A program made the position numbers and the translations under genes. From positions 23,602 through 87,601 of the forward strand of contig DASXAA010000186.1 in the NCBI GenBank assembly GCA_036407035.1: DNA of 64,000 nt. The letters run 5' to 3'. Positions 54,360-63,562 of the stretch are shown one piece after another. This DNA comes from JACVRW01 sp036407035 (GTDB lineage Bacteria > Actinomycetota > Thermoleophilia > Solirubrobacterales > Thermoleophilaceae). Within the stretch, counting starts at the first letter, position 1; the number at the start of each line of letters is the position of its first letter. Under the pieces are notes generated by a model. It was not told the DNA's origin, ran no database searches, and saw only the letters and a program-made list of their open reading frames with translations.

Positions 54360-55010
54360 CTAGCGGCGGCTTGCGGAGGCCTGCCGGCGGCGGCCCTTGT
54401 CCGTCGGCTTGCTGTTCGTGTTCTTCGGCGCCGGCTCGTAGTTCGCGAGCACCAGCTTCGACGTGACCGGCTCTTCGGACTCGTCGGCCTTCAACCGGCG
54501 CTCGCTCTCGGCCTGGATCTCGGTCGCGCGGGCGACCACGCCGTGGAGCAGCTGGGTCACCTCGCTCCAGCCCCGCTCGTCGAGCGTGAGCGTCGTCGCG
54601 CTGAGGTGCCGGTCCTCGCGCCTGTCGAACGCGCCCTCCTCGACCGCCTCGGCCAGGTCGCCCCAGATCTCGGTGAGCACGGCCGCGGAGATCGACGGGC
54701 GGGCCGAGCTCGGCACGCTGGCCCACGCGTCGTCGCTGATCAGCGGACGCACGACGGCGCGGTAGTGGTGCTGGAGCGCGCCGCGGGCCGGCGTCGTGCG
54801 AACGAGCTCGATGCAGCCGAGCTCCTCGAGCGTCTTGATGTGGTAGCTGACGTTGCCGAGCGGCTCGTCGAACTCGACGGCGAGCTCGCTCGGGCTCGAC
54901 TCGCGCTCGCTCAGCGCGGCGAGCAGGCGCATTCGAAGCGGGTGGGCGAGGGCCTTGAAGATGCGCGGGCGCGGGTCCCGCTTCGCCTCCCGAGGCCGAC
55001 TCTGCGTCAT
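54360..55010 (-). CDS. ArsR-like winged-helix transcription regulator
   Basis: 216 residues. The N-terminal winged helix (about 12-85) has RIFKALAHPLRMRLLAAL, SPSELAVEFDEPLGNVSYHI, TLEELGCIELV and a wing GALQHHYRAV. The middle is helical, like other HTH_20-type regulators, and the tail is Lys/Arg-rich. No metal-binding Cys pair is seen, so a metal sensor role is unlikely. It is divergent from the coiled-coil gene across 206 bases. Confidence 0.85.
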   Translation of the reverse strand: MTQSRPREAKRDPRPRIFKALAHPLRMRLLAALSERESSPSELAVEFDEPLGNVSYHIKTLEELGCIELVRTTPARGALQHHYRAVVRPLISDDAWASVPSSARPSISAAVLTEIWGDLAEAVEEGAFDRREDRHLSATTLTLDERGWSEVTQLLHGVVARATEIQAESERRLKADESEEPVTSKLVLANYEPAPKNTNSKPTDKGRRRQASASRR

Positions 55011-55080
55011 GCGGGCGATGATGTCATAGGGCGGGCGAGGCACTTCCAGGCGGCAGGAGGGGCACCTTACCGATTGGGGC

Positions 55081-55098
55081 GTCCGGCTGCCGCCGGAC
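55081..55098. repeat. hairpin with TGCC loop, copy 1
   Basis: GTCCGGC-TGCC-GCCGGAC is a perfect 7-bp stem with a four-base loop in the divergent gap between the ArsR-like and coiled-coil genes. The 14-base core CCGGCTGCCGCCGG also occurs in the hairpin at 61107-61122. Confidence 0.45.
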
Positions 55099-55216
55099 CT
55101 TTGTGTGGCAAGCCTATTGCTTTGGTCGGTGAGTGGGTGCCCAGTTGCGGGCCCCGTGCGTGAGGTGAGGTTTCTGCTGCAATGCGGGTAGTGGAGTGGC
55201 GGTGACCGGAGATCTC

Positions 55217-56695
55217 ATGTCGGGGGTCGCGTCCAGCGCACCGGGCGCGACGTTCGAGGTCGAGCGATTCGAGTGGACCTCGGACGACCGGCTCGAATTG
55301 GTGGGCCGGTGGTACGGCCTGCGCGGACGGCGGTTCATCCGCCCGATGCTGGACGTGGAGGTGGACGGCGCGCGGCGCCGGATGCTCGCGCTGCTGGACC
55401 ACAAGCCGTGGGCGGCCGACGAGGGCGACGAGTGGATCGCCGCGTTCCTGTGGAAGGGCGAGCCGGCGGAGCTCGCCGGCGCGGAGCTCGCCGTAGGGCC
55501 GGACCTGGCGGTGGAGCTGCCGTCCCCGGGGTCGCGGGCCGGGGCGCGCCCGGCCGGCCGGGCGAAGAGCCGGAGGCGGCCGGCGAAGCGCGCGACCATC
55601 GTCCGCGAGGTGCGCCCGTCGCGGCCGAGCCCGCGCGACACCGAACTTGCCGCCGCGCGCCTGGAGGTCGAGCGGCTGGCCGCCGAGGTCGCGGCCGCGC
55701 AGGGAGAGGTCGCCGAGCTGCGCGACGAGCTGGAACGCGCGCGCGCCGCCCACGCGGCCGAGAGCGACGACCTCGGGCGCCGCATCGCCGCCGAGCGGGA
55801 GGCGGCCGACGGGCTGAGGGACGAGCTGGCGGCCGCGCGAAAGGACGCGCCCGCGGCGGAGGCGGCGCTACGCGAGCGGGAGGCGGCCATGCGCACGCAG
55901 GCGGCGACACACGCTGCCGAGCTGGATGAAGCGCTCCGCGGGCGCGATGAGGCCGCCCGGCAGCGCGACGCCGCCATGCGCCAGCGGGACGCCGCGCTCC
56001 GGGACAGGGAGGCCGCCGTCGGCGAGCGGGACGCGGCAGCGGCGGCAGAGCGGGAGTCGGCCGTCGGCGAGCGCGACGCCGCGCTCGAGGAGCGCGCCGC
56101 GCTCCAGCGGGAGCGGGACGCCGCCCTGCGGGCACGCGCCGCGATGGAGCGCGAGCTCACGGCTGCCACGCGCGCCCGTGACAGCGCCCGGCGCGAGCGC
56201 AACGCGTGGATGTCACGGGCCCGCCTGGCGACGGCCCAGCGCGACGGCGCCCTGACCGAGATCGACGAGGCCGCCGCGGCGCGCGAGGCCGCCCTGGGAG
56301 AGCGCACGGAGGCGATCGCCGCGCGCGACGCCGCGATCCGCGAGCGCGAGGCGGCGGTCCGCGAGCGCGAGGAAGCGATCAGCGAGCGCGAAACCGCGTT
56401 ACGGGAGCGCGACGTAGCGCTACGGGAGCGCAACACGGTCGTCCACGCGCGCGACGAGGCCACCCACACGCGCGACGCGGTCGTTCACGGCCCCGACGCA
56501 CCGGCCCACGCGCCCGACGAGGCCCGGCGCGCTCGCCCTTCCGCCCCGTCCGCGGCCGACCACTTCGTCCCCTCCCCCATCAGCCCCGGTGCGCGCGGAC
56601 CCGCGCTTCGCGTCTGGGCGCCGCGGGTGGCCGCGGTCGTCGCGCTCCTCCTGCTGGTCGCGATCGTCGCGCTGTTGATCTTCTGGGCGACCTGA
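55217..56695 (+). CDS. tail-anchored coiled-coil protein with heptad-like RERDAAL repeats
   Basis: 492 residues. The N-terminal domain of about 100 residues (beta-rich: FEVERFEWTSDDRLELVGRW, RRRMLALLDHKPW) is followed by a basic linker. A very long coiled coil (about 140-430) is built from RERDAAL/REREAA-type seven-residue units. A Pro/Ala region and one C-terminal membrane helix (VAAVVALLLLVAIVALLIFW) close it, so it should be membrane-tethered with the rod in the cytoplasm. ATG 55217 has GGAG five bases upstream; GTG 55196 is an alternative. Possible roles are scaffold or chromosome/cell-shape organiser (inference). Confidence 0.8.
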   Translation: MSGVASSAPGATFEVERFEWTSDDRLELVGRWYGLRGRRFIRPMLDVEVDGARRRMLALLDHKPWAADEGDEWIAAFLWKGEPAELAGAELAVGPDLAVELPSPGSRAGARPAGRAKSRRRPAKRATIVREVRPSRPSPRDTELAAARLEVERLAAEVAAAQGEVAELRDELERARAAHAAESDDLGRRIAAEREAADGLRDELAAARKDAPAAEAALREREAAMRTQAATHAAELDEALRGRDEAARQRDAAMRQRDAALRDREAAVGERDAAAAAERESAVGERDAALEERAALQRERDAALRARAAMERELTAATRARDSARRERNAWMSRARLATAQRDGALTEIDEAAAAREAALGERTEAIAARDAAIREREAAVREREEAISERETALRERDVALRERNTVVHARDEATHTRDAVVHGPDAPAHAPDEARRARPSAPSAADHFVPSPISPGARGPALRVWAPRVAAVVALLLLVAIVALLIFWAT

Positions 56696-56705
56696 GCCGC
56701 CGCGC

Positions 56706-57212
56706 TCAGCCCAGCTCGCGCGGGGTCACGAAGCCGGTCAGCACGGCCGCGCCGGGCGCAAGATCCGCCCACCCGCCCTCCCACTCGAGCGTGGCGAGCG
56801 CCCCGGTCGGGTACTTCGCGCGCACGTCGGCCAGGCGGTCGCCGGAGCCGGCGACCGACAGCACCAGGTCCTCCAGGCCCGGGTTGTGCCCGATCAGCAT
56901 CGCCGAACCCACCGACCCCGGCAGCCGCCGCACCCGCTCGAGCAGCGCGCGCTCGCCGGCCCCGTACAGCTCGTCCTCCACCCTCACGGCCGGGTGCCCG
57001 CCGAGCGCCGGCAGCACCCGCTCGAGCGTCTGGCGGGTGCGCACGGCCGACGAGCACAGCACGAGCTCCGGCGAGATGCCCTCGGCGTGCACGTGCTCGG
57101 CCATCCGCGCCGCCGCCTTGCGTCCCCGCCCCGCGAGCGGGCGCTCGTGGTCGGCGAGGCGCTCGTCCTTCCGGCTCGACTTGGCGTGGCGCAGCACGTA
57201 GAGCACCTTCAC
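56706..57212 (-). CDS. SixA-like histidine phosphatase
   Basis: 168 residues of the phosphoglycerate-mutase-like family: LRHAKS with the catalytic His9, SSAVRTRQT, ELYGAG and the second His in IGHNPGLEDL. Short members like this (SixA) remove phosphate from phosphohistidine proteins. GTG start at 57212; 10 bases separate its end from that of the coiled-coil gene. It is divergent from the ACC deaminase gene by only 20 bases. Confidence 0.9.
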   Translation of the reverse strand: MKVLYVLRHAKSSRKDERLADHERPLAGRGRKAAARMAEHVHAEGISPELVLCSSAVRTRQTLERVLPALGGHPAVRVEDELYGAGERALLERVRRLPGSVGSAMLIGHNPGLEDLVLSVAGSGDRLADVRAKYPTGALATLEWEGGWADLAPGAAVLTGFVTPRELG

Positions 57213-57232
57213 ACGTGGGAGTATGAGGCCGG

Positions 57233-58255
57233 ATGGCCGGCTCCTCGCTCGCGAACTTCCCCCGCCACCCGCTGTTGTTCGGCCCGTCCCCCGTCCATCC
57301 GCTCGAGCGGCTGACCGCGCACCTGGGCGGCGCCCGCGTCTGGGCCAAGCGCGACGACTGCAACAGCGGCCTCGCCTACGGCGGCAACAAGACCCGCAAG
57401 CTCGAGTACCTCGTGGCCGACGCCCTCGCCGGCGGGTACGACACGCTCGTCTCGATCGGCGGCGTGCAGTCGAACCACACGCGCCAGGTCGCGGCCGCCG
57501 CGGCGCACACCGGCATGGGGTGCGTGCTCGTGCAGGAGAGCTGGGTGGACTGGCCGGACGTGATCTACGACCGCGTCGGCAACATCCAGCTGAGCAGGAT
57601 CATGGGCGCGGACGTCCGGCTGGTACAGGCGGGCTTCGGGATCGGCTTCAAGGAGAGCTGGGAGCAGGCCCTCGCCGACGTCGAGGCCGCCGGCGGCAAG
57701 CCCTACGCGATCCCGGCCGGCGCTTCTGACCACCGGCTGGGCGGCCTCGGCTTCGCGGGCTGGGCCGCGGAGGTCGAGCGCCAGGAGCGGGAGCTCGGCG
57801 TCTTCTTCGACACGGTCGTCGTCTGCTCGGTCACCGGCAGCACCCAGGCCGGGATGATCGCCGGCTTCGCCGCGCGGGACGCCGAGCGGCGGGTGATCGG
57901 GATCGACGGCTCGGCGAAGCCCGCCGAGACCCGCGATCAGGTCGCGCGCATCGCCCGCAACACGGCGGAGCTGATCGAGGTCGGGCGCGAGCTGCGCGAC
58001 GAGGAGATCGTCCTCGACGAGCGCTTCCACGCCGGCACCTACGGGATTCCCGACGAGCAGACGCTCGAGGCCATCCGGCTCGCCGCCCGCCTCGAGGGCA
58101 TGATCACCGACACGGTCTACGAGGGAAAGTCCATGGCCGGGCTGATCGAGATGATCTCGAGCGGCGAGATCGACGGCGGCTCGAACGTGCTCTACGCGCA
58201 CCTCGGCGGCCAACCCGCGCTCAGCGCGTACGCCGCCCTGTTCGCTTCCGGCTGA
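57233..58255 (+). CDS. acdS: 1-aminocyclopropane-1-carboxylate (ACC) deaminase
   Basis: A 340-residue PLP enzyme that splits ACC, the plant ethylene precursor, into 2-oxobutanoate and ammonia. The PLP Lys is Lys53 (GGNKTRKLEY). Residues known in the Pseudomonas enzyme (Lys51, Ser78, Tyr268, Tyr294, Glu295, Leu322) all appear here two positions later: Ser80, Tyr270, Tyr296, Glu297 (VYEGKSM) and Leu324 (YAHLGG). Glu and Leu at the last two sites separate ACC deaminase from D-cysteine desulfhydrase. No lrp-type acdR regulator is adjacent. Confidence 0.93.
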   Translation: MAGSSLANFPRHPLLFGPSPVHPLERLTAHLGGARVWAKRDDCNSGLAYGGNKTRKLEYLVADALAGGYDTLVSIGGVQSNHTRQVAAAAAHTGMGCVLVQESWVDWPDVIYDRVGNIQLSRIMGADVRLVQAGFGIGFKESWEQALADVEAAGGKPYAIPAGASDHRLGGLGFAGWAAEVERQERELGVFFDTVVVCSVTGSTQAGMIAGFAARDAERRVIGIDGSAKPAETRDQVARIARNTAELIEVGRELRDEEIVLDERFHAGTYGIPDEQTLEAIRLAARLEGMITDTVYEGKSMAGLIEMISSGEIDGGSNVLYAHLGGQPALSAYAALFASG

Positions 58256-58301
58256 CGGTGAGCGTTGGCGAAGCGGTGGCGGGTGCCCCTATTCTGGCCG
58301 C

Positions 58302-61091
58302 GTGCCGGAGACGACCATCGCCACGCTCGTGGAGCGCGAGCGCGAGCTCGCGACCCTTGACGAGCTGCTCGCCGAGGGCGGCGGGCGCCTCGCCCTGATC
58401 GAGGGCCCGGCCGGCATCGGCAAGACCCAGCTGCTCGCGGAGGCGCGCGAGCGCGCCGCCGGCTCGATGAGCGTGGCCGTGGCGCGCGCCAGCGAGCTGG
58501 AGCGCGAGTTCCCGTTCGGCGTCGTGCGCCAGCTCTTCGAGGGGCTCGTCGCGGATCCCGAGCGCAGCCAGGCGCTGTCCGGCGCGGCGCAACCGGCCGA
58601 GGCCGTGTTCGGCTCGCTCGGCGCGAATGGCGACGCCGAGGGCGGGGTTGCCTCGTTCGCGGTCCTCCACGGCCTCTTCTGGTTCAGCCTGAACCTCGCC
58701 GAGGAGCGTCCGCTGTTGCTCGCGATCGACGACCTCCAGTGGTGCGACACCCCGTCGCTCCGCTTCGTCGCCTACCTCGCGCGGCGGCTCGAGGGCGTGC
58801 CGATCCTGATCGCGGCCACCCAGCGGAGCACCGATCCGGGCACCGACCCGGCACTGCTCGCCGAGATCGCGCACGATCCGCTGACGGTCGCCGTCCACCC
58901 CGGCGCCCTCAGCTCCGCCGGCGTGCACGAGGTGGTGCGCGCGCGGCTCGGCGACGAGGCGGCCGAGGGGTTCAGCGAGGCCTGCCACGACTCCACCGGC
59001 GGCAACCCGCTGCTCCTGCGCCAGCTCCTGATCGCGCTCGAGGCTGACGGCGTGACCCCCGAGCCCGCCAACGCCCACCTCGTGCGCGACATCGGCCCGC
59101 GCGCCGTCTCGCGCACGGTGCTGGTGCGCCTCGCGCGACTGCCCGAGGAGACCGTCGCGATCGCCCGCGCGGTGGCGGTGCTCGGGGAGAGCGCCGCGCT
59201 GCCTACCGTCGCGGCGCTGGCCCAGGTCGACGAGCGCCGCGTCGCCGCGGCCACCGGCGAGCTGGCCCGCGCCGAGATCCTGCGCCCGGAGCCGCCGCTC
59301 GGCTTCGTGCATCCGCTGGTGCGGGACGCCGTCTACCACGAGCTGCCGCTCGGCGAGCGCGAGCTGCTCCACGCGCGGGCGGCCGAGCTGTTGCGCGACT
59401 CCGACGCGGTGACCGACCAGATCGCCGCGCAGCTCCTCCACGCCCCGCGCCGCGGCGAGCCCTGGGTGGCAGAGCTGCTGGCCGAGGCCGGGCACGCGGC
59501 GAAGCGGCGCGGCGCCGCCGAGAGCGCCGTGGCATACCTCGCGCGCGCCGTCGAGGAGCCGCCGCCGGAGGGCGCGCGTGCCGAGCTCCTGCTCGAGCTC
59601 GGTCTGGCGGAGAGCCTCGTCAGCCGCGGCGCGGCGGTGGACCACCTGCGCGGCGCGCTCGAGCTGCTCGAGGACCCCGCCCGCAGGGCGCTCGCCGCGC
59701 ACGAGCTCGCCCGCCTGCTCCTCTTCTCGGAGGCGCCCGAGCACGGGCTCGAGGTGGCGCGCCGCGCCGCCGCCGAGGTGCCGCCGGACCTCCCCGACGA
59801 GCGCCGGCGGCTCGAGGCGACCCAGCACATGGCCGTGTTCTTCGGCGCCGGCGACCTCACCCTGCAGGCGCAGCTCGAGCAGTACCGCGGCGGCGTGGAC
59901 GCCGAGGGCGCTGGGGCGCGAATGCTGGAGGCGATGGCCGCGTACAGCTGGACGCTGTCGGGCGGGCCGGTCGAGTCCTGCGTGGGGCTCGCGAAGCGCG
60001 CGCTCGCCGGCGGCGAGCTGATCGACCGCGACGACACCTTCTTCGTGATCGCCGCGCAGTTGGTGCTGGTCGTTTCCGACCGCGAGGAGGCGATGCCGCT
60101 CTGGGACGAGATCCAGGCCGCTGCGCACCGCCGTGGATCGCTCTTCTCCGTGCTCGGCGTGCACATCTGGCGCGGCTACACGCTGTTCCGCCGCGGCGAC
60201 CTCAACGAGGCCGAGACGCAGCTGCGCGAGGCGAAGGACGAGAACGCCGGCTGGGGGATCGTAGGCGGTCCCGGTGCCGCCTACGTGTACGGCATCCTCG
60301 GCGAGCTGCTGCGCGAGCGCGGCAAGCTCGACGAGGCGGAGCGCCTCCTCGCCAAGGCGCCCGAGCTCGACGGACCGACGGACGGCGGCAATCACGTGCT
60401 GCGCGCGCGGGTGGCGCTGCTGGTCGACCAGCGCAAGCCGGAGGAGGCGCTCGCAGCGGCCCTCGAGTGCGAGCGCGACGCGTACGTGCTGAACCCGACC
60501 TACGGCGGGCAATGGCGCACGCTGAAGGCGCTCGCCCTCGACCTGAACGGCCGCACCGACGAGGCTGTCGCCCTCGCCGAGGAGGAGGTCGAGCTCGCGC
60601 GCCGCTACGGGTCGCCCGGCGCGATCGGCAGGTCGCTCTCCATCCTCGGGACGCTGCGCCAGGACCTCGGGCGGCTACAGGAGGCGGTCGACGTGCTGGC
60701 CCCCTCCTCGGCCAAGCTCGAGCACGCGAAGGCGCTGGCCGCGCTCGGGTCCGCGATCCGCCGCGCCCGGAAGCCGAGCGAGGCGCGGGAGCCGCTGCGC
60801 CAGGCGCTCGAGCTGGCGAGCGTGTGCGGCGCCGAGGGGCTCGCCGAGCGCGCCCGCTCGGAGCTCTACGCGACGGGCGCGCGGCCGCGCTCGGACGCGC
60901 TCGCGGGAGTCGATGCGCTCACGCCGAGCGAGCTGCGCGTGGCCCAGCTTGCCGCCGGCGGCGAGTCGAACAAGAACATCGCCCAGAACCTCTACGTGAC
61001 GCCCAAGACCGTGGAGGTGCACCTCTCGAACGCGTACCGCAAGCTCGGCATCCGCTCGCGGCGGCAGCTGCCGGGCGCCCTGGCGGCCTAA
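58302..61091 (+). CDS. large ATP-binding LuxR-family (LAL-type) transcription regulator
   Basis: 929 residues: STAND ATPase with Walker A GPAGIGKT (35-42) and Walker B LLLAIDDLQW (about 143-152), winged-helix and TPR-like middle, and a LuxR HTH at about 865-925 (LTPSELRVAQLAAGGESNKN, VTPKTVEVHLSNAYRKLGI). Paralogue of 11302-14166. GTG start at 58302 follows acdS by 46 bases in the same direction, so it may be transcribed with acdS, or control it. Confidence 0.9.
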   Translation: MPETTIATLVERERELATLDELLAEGGGRLALIEGPAGIGKTQLLAEARERAAGSMSVAVARASELEREFPFGVVRQLFEGLVADPERSQALSGAAQPAEAVFGSLGANGDAEGGVASFAVLHGLFWFSLNLAEERPLLLAIDDLQWCDTPSLRFVAYLARRLEGVPILIAATQRSTDPGTDPALLAEIAHDPLTVAVHPGALSSAGVHEVVRARLGDEAAEGFSEACHDSTGGNPLLLRQLLIALEADGVTPEPANAHLVRDIGPRAVSRTVLVRLARLPEETVAIARAVAVLGESAALPTVAALAQVDERRVAAATGELARAEILRPEPPLGFVHPLVRDAVYHELPLGERELLHARAAELLRDSDAVTDQIAAQLLHAPRRGEPWVAELLAEAGHAAKRRGAAESAVAYLARAVEEPPPEGARAELLLELGLAESLVSRGAAVDHLRGALELLEDPARRALAAHELARLLLFSEAPEHGLEVARRAAAEVPPDLPDERRRLEATQHMAVFFGAGDLTLQAQLEQYRGGVDAEGAGARMLEAMAAYSWTLSGGPVESCVGLAKRALAGGELIDRDDTFFVIAAQLVLVVSDREEAMPLWDEIQAAAHRRGSLFSVLGVHIWRGYTLFRRGDLNEAETQLREAKDENAGWGIVGGPGAAYVYGILGELLRERGKLDEAERLLAKAPELDGPTDGGNHVLRARVALLVDQRKPEEALAAALECERDAYVLNPTYGGQWRTLKALALDLNGRTDEAVALAEEEVELARRYGSPGAIGRSLSILGTLRQDLGRLQEAVDVLAPSSAKLEHAKALAALGSAIRRARKPSEAREPLRQALELASVCGAEGLAERARSELYATGARPRSDALAGVDALTPSELRVAQLAAGGESNKNIAQNLYVTPKTVEVHLSNAYRKLGIRSRRQLPGALAA

Positions 61092-61106
61092 GACAGGCTC
61101 CAAGCG

Positions 61107-61122
61107 CCCGGCTGCCGCCGGG
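61107..61122. terminator. hairpin with TGCC loop, copy 2, between convergent genes
   Basis: CCCGGC-TGCC-GCCGGG lies between the ends of the LuxR-family gene (61091) and the VOC gene (61126). It shares its 14-base core with the hairpin at 55081-55098. It is placed as a bidirectional terminator. Confidence 0.5.
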
Positions 61123-61125
61123 GGG

Positions 61126-61554
61126 CTACACCTGGGCGGGGAGCCTCACCTCGGTCAGCCGCAGGCTGTTCCCGGAGGGGTCGCGGAACCCGGTGTCGAT
61201 CCCGTACGGCCGCTCCTCCGGCGGCTCGGTGAACTCCACGCCGCGGTCCTTGAGCTCCTCGTACGACGCGCGGCAGTCGTCGGTCGTGAGGAAGACCGTG
61301 CCGGCGAATCCCTTCGCCATCAGGTCGCGTACCCGGTCGGCGGTCTCGGCGTCCATGACCGGCTCGGCGGGAATGGCCATCAGCACGATGGACACGTCCT
61401 CCTGGCCGGGTGGCGCGACGGTGACCCAGCGGAAGTCGCCGAGTTCGGGAAGCGTCACGTCGGCGCGCACCTCCATGCCGAGCTTCTGCGTGTAGAAGGC
61501 GAGCGCCTCGTCCTGGTCGTGCACCCACAGGTGGGCGTTGGCGATCCTCATCAT
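61126..61554 (-). CDS. VOC (glyoxalase/bleomycin-resistance-like) protein
   Basis: 142 residues with two beta-alpha-beta-beta-beta units: ANAHLWVHDQDEALAFYTQ to SIVLMA, and AGTVFLTTDDCRASYEEL to GIDTGFRDPSGNSLRLTEV. Metal-site positions are His (HLWVHD), Glu in the last strand (LTEV) and others; function may be dioxygenase, isomerase or binding. AAGGAG six bases before ATG 61554. It is 38 bases downstream of the AraC-like gene on the same strand; such pairs are common in actinobacteria. Confidence 0.88.
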   Translation of the reverse strand: MMRIANAHLWVHDQDEALAFYTQKLGMEVRADVTLPELGDFRWVTVAPPGQEDVSIVLMAIPAEPVMDAETADRVRDLMAKGFAGTVFLTTDDCRASYEELKDRGVEFTEPPEERPYGIDTGFRDPSGNSLRLTEVRLPAQV

Positions 61555-61592
61555 CGGGGTCTCCTTGTGGATCGGAAGGGTCGCCCGGCACG

Positions 61593-62027
61593 CTAGCCGC
61601 GCGCGTCGGCTTTTTCTTCTCGAAACGTGCGACGTTGCGGCCGCCCGTAGAAGTGCAGGATGCACGCGGGCACCCTGGCCTGCTGGACGGCCGGCGGGAA
61701 CTGCGCCCGGTACCTCGTGGGCGGCACGCCGAACGTGCGCGTGAAGCTCGTTGTGAACGAGCCGACGCTCTGCAGCCCGACCGACAGGCAGATCTCCGCG
61801 ACGGAGTGGTCGGTCGTGCGCAGCAGCGCAGCGGCGCGCTCGAGCCGGCGCGTGAGCAGGTACGAGTGCGGCGGCTCCCCGAACGCGCGCCTGAACTCGC
61901 GGCTGAAGTGCGCCCTCGACAGGCCGGCCGCGGACGCCAGGTCGTCCACGTCGAGCGGCTCGAAGTAGCGGGCGTCCGCGAGGTCCTTTGCGCGCAGCAG
62001 GTGACGGGCGGGAGGGACGTATGCCAT
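61593..62027 (-). CDS. minimal AraC-type transcription regulator (DNA-binding domain only)
   Basis: 144 residues that are almost all AraC HTH: LDVDDLASAAGLSRAHFSRE (first HTH), PHSYLLTRRLERAAALL, then SVAEICLSVGLQSVGSF and FTRTFGVPPTRYR (second HTH and closing helix). There is no ligand-binding domain before it, only 30 residues. GGGAGG is three bases before ATG 62027. It probably controls itself and the downstream VOC gene. The sugar porter gene lies 17 bases upstream. Confidence 0.88.
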   Translation of the reverse strand: MAYVPPARHLLRAKDLADARYFEPLDVDDLASAAGLSRAHFSREFRRAFGEPPHSYLLTRRLERAAALLRTTDHSVAEICLSVGLQSVGSFTTSFTRTFGVPPTRYRAQFPPAVQQARVPACILHFYGRPQRRTFREEKADARG

Positions 62028-62044
62028 CGCCCTCCCAGTATTGC

Positions 62045-63460
62045 TCAGCGCGCGGCTCCGACCCCGGCGGGCTGCCGCTCGCGGCGGCCGCCCTCGCGCT
62101 GCAGCGCGGCCTCGATCTCCTCGAGGCTGCGGCCCTTCGTCTCGGGCACGAGCGCCTTCACGAACAGGAACGCGAGCACGCCGATCGCCGCGTAGCCGAG
62201 GAACACCGGTCCGGCGCCCCAGGAGTCGAGCATGATCGGGAAGCTCTGCGACACGAGGAAGTTCGCTCCCCAGTGCAGGCACACGGCAACGCCCATCGCC
62301 GTCCCGCGCACGCTCAGCGGCAGCACCTCGGGGAGCATCACCCACACGACGGGGCCCCAGGTGGCCGCGAACGAGACGATGAAGCCGGCGAGGCAGACGA
62401 GCGTGATGATCGCCTCCGGGTCGCTCGCGGAGGTCGGCTTGTCGAGCACCTCGGAGGAAACGCCCAGCACGGTCAGGCTCAGGACCATTCCGACCAGGCC
62501 CACGAGCAGCATCGGCTTGCGTCCGACGCGGTCCACCAGCCGGATGGCGAGGATCGTCATCGCGACGTTCAGGACGCCGATCACGAGGTTGGCGTAGATC
62601 GCCCCCTCGTTGCCGAAGCCGACGCTCGTGAGCGTCGTCGGTGCGTAGTAGATGATCGTGTTGATCCCGATGAACTGCTGGAAGATCGCCAGCCCGATGG
62701 CGACGACCAGCGCCGGGCGCACCCAGCGCTCGCGGAGCAGCGACAGGGCGCTCTCCTCGTCGTCCTCCCGCTCGTCGGCCTCGCGGATCTCTTCGATCTT
62801 GTGGTCGGGATGCTCCTCGCGCCCGGCGTCGTCGGGCCGCACCTCCTCGAGCACCTCGCGGGCCTCTTCCTCCTCGCCCGCCCGCACCAGGTGGCGGGGC
62901 GTCTCCGGCATGAAGAACATGCCGACGAGCAGGACCAGCGAGGGGACCGCGGCCAGGCCGAGCATCAGCCGCCAGTCGGCGGACGACGCGAGGATCGCGT
63001 TGACGATGAAAGCGACGAGGATGCCGCTCACGATCATCAGCTGGTTCATCGACGCGACCGCGCCGCGGATCTGCGTGGGTGCGATCTCGGACAGGTAGAG
63101 GGGCACGACGAGCGCGGCCGAGCCGACGGCGAGGCCGATCACCGCGCGGAAGGCCACGAGCACGCCGGCGCTCGGCGCCGCGGCCGCCCCGAGGGCGCCG
63201 ATAGTGAAGGTGATGGCGGCGGCCATGATGAGGCGCCTGCGGCCCACGCGGTCGGACAGCGGGCCGGCCAGCGCCGCGCCGACCATCGCGCCGAGTAGGA
63301 GCGCGGCGACCACGGCGCCCTGCATGAACGGCGACAGCCCGAAGTCGTCCGTGATGAACAGGATCGCGCCCGAGATGACGCCCGTGTCGTAGCCGAACAG
63401 CAGCCCGCCAAGGGCGCCGAAGACGAAGATCCTCCGGCCGTTTAGCTGCAAGGCGTCCAT
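62045..63460 (-). CDS. MFS sugar porter (SP family, XylE/GalP-like)
   Basis: 471 residues with 12 helices. Sugar-porter signatures: GGLLFGYDTGVISGA in helix 1, DRVGRRRLIM, PLYLSEIAPTQIRGA, PETPRHL after helix 6, QQFIGINTIIYYAP in helix 7, DRVGRKPML and PETKGRSLEEIE at the end. The central loop is long and very acidic (about 205-240). It probably imports a monosaccharide with protons; which sugar cannot be told. It is divergent from the small basic gene at 63563. Confidence 0.93.
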   Translation of the reverse strand: MDALQLNGRRIFVFGALGGLLFGYDTGVISGAILFITDDFGLSPFMQGAVVAALLLGAMVGAALAGPLSDRVGRRRLIMAAAITFTIGALGAAAAPSAGVLVAFRAVIGLAVGSAALVVPLYLSEIAPTQIRGAVASMNQLMIVSGILVAFIVNAILASSADWRLMLGLAAVPSLVLLVGMFFMPETPRHLVRAGEEEEAREVLEEVRPDDAGREEHPDHKIEEIREADEREDDEESALSLLRERWVRPALVVAIGLAIFQQFIGINTIIYYAPTTLTSVGFGNEGAIYANLVIGVLNVAMTILAIRLVDRVGRKPMLLVGLVGMVLSLTVLGVSSEVLDKPTSASDPEAIITLVCLAGFIVSFAATWGPVVWVMLPEVLPLSVRGTAMGVAVCLHWGANFLVSQSFPIMLDSWGAGPVFLGYAAIGVLAFLFVKALVPETKGRSLEEIEAALQREGGRRERQPAGVGAAR

Positions 63461-63562
63461 AGCCCGGCACGTGCCCGTGGCACGGCTGCCGAAACCCGCG
63501 GTTTCCCGCCCCGCTCCCGGGTATCAACGGGTTGTGACCACGACCCGGAAGGGGTGACCACG

